NCBI GenBank assembly: GCA_030998225.1
Contig: JAPYXD010000752.1
Span: forward strand, 16,198,501-16,262,500
Source of the DNA: Diplolepis rosae
Lineage: Eukaryota > Arthropoda > Insecta > Hymenoptera > Diplolepididae
Direction: 5' to 3'
DNA: 64,000 nt
The notes under the pieces are model-generated. The model worked only from the letters and a program-made list of their open reading frames with translations. It was not told where the DNA came from and ran no database searches. Shown in pieces: positions 63,741 through 64,000 of the stretch. The position numbers and the translations under genes were made by a program. Each line of letters opens with the position of its first letter. The stretch's first letter is position 1.

Positions 63741-64000
63741 CCCGAAAGAAAAAAGTCTGGAGGCGTTAAATCGCATGATCATCACTTGTGTGGCATGTAG
63801 CGCCGTCTTATTGGAAATGAGCATAGTCCACATCCATATCTTTCAATTCTGGCCATAAAATCCGGTGTAGAGTCGTTTGCGAAATACCTAATTCCAAAGA
63901 ACGGCGTGGAATGGACAAACCTTGTTTTTCCTCCACACTGTGAGCCAGTGTTCGCAGAACGTGGACGTAAACGGCCCCCATCATGGACCCTACCAGCTCA
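63741..64000 (-). pseudogene. Third deletion derivative of the 1121-type transposase, cut by the window edge
   Basis: Read on the minus strand in broken frames: EEKQGLSIPRRSLELGIS, TTLHRILWPELKDMDVDYAHF, a stop, DGATCHTS, then DHAI, a stop and QTFF. The DNA-binding SIPRRS block is joined directly to the segment before the second catalytic Asp, so the FHQKI and DEAHF part is deleted. The third Asp region is largely lost. The 5' part lies beyond 64000. Confidence 0.75.

Noticed and set aside
1..64000. CRISPR arrays, rRNA genes or bacterial operons
   Set aside because: No regularly spaced identical repeats with unique spacers, no rRNA signature, and introns with canonical borders throughout: the window is eukaryotic.

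Overview
This is an AT-rich eukaryotic nuclear window, almost certainly from an insect. Three host genes are recognisable. The site-2 protease and the V-ATPase proteolipid match animal proteins closely, and the many mariner, hAT-type and THAP-transposase relics fit an arthropod. Hymenoptera is plausible but I cannot prove it from the sequence. Nothing suggests bacteria: there are no operons, Shine-Dalgarno sites or CRISPR arrays.

Layout. 1-2970: a truncated Ty3/gypsy pol relic with its polypurine tract and the start of a 3' LTR, an internally deleted mariner-like element (1121-1877), a DUF4817-type transposase N-terminus, and a short-period repeat array. 4034-8844: a decayed two-gene DNA transposon of ISL2EU type. 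It has a SWIM zinc-finger/YqaJ nuclease gene on + and a convergent THAP-DDE transposase gene on -. 9237-10712: the site-2 protease gene. 11282-11812: a terminal-inverted-repeat (TIR) element. 12996-22252: a complete 9,017-bp Ty3/gypsy LTR retrotransposon on the minus strand, with intact gag and pol, 1,330-bp LTRs, a tRNA-Leu primer site, a U-UUA-AAC frameshift site and a flanking 120-bp direct duplication. 22474-27269: repeats, a tRNA-like sequence and mariner debris. 27270-34245: the V-ATPase subunit c gene on -, three coding exons, with a 6.3-kb first intron full of inverted-repeat elements.

34246-50880: gene-poor and repeat-rich. It holds a second SWIM-finger relic, a nested set of foldback elements (37775-40094), small elements with diagnostic target-site duplications, another tRNA-like unit and a mariner relic. 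50904-57515: the first three coding exons of a kinectin/ribosome-receptor-like gene on +, which continues beyond the window. Its introns hold several elements. 57607-64000: a mariner deletion derivative, a large palindrome, a third tRNA-like unit, a second mariner-like deletion derivative, a hAT-type element with 143-bp inverted ends, and a third deletion derivative of the 1121 family at the edge.

How the pieces relate. The three host genes are unrelated housekeeping functions: regulated intramembrane proteolysis, proton pumping, and ER/kinesin or ribosome tethering. The rest of the recognisable content is mobile DNA of several classes. The observations I consider most worth following are the 120-bp duplication around a young LTR element, the tRNA-like units held between inverted repeats, the transposase plus nuclease pair with its solitary SWIM paralogue, and the set of complementary mariner deletion derivatives.
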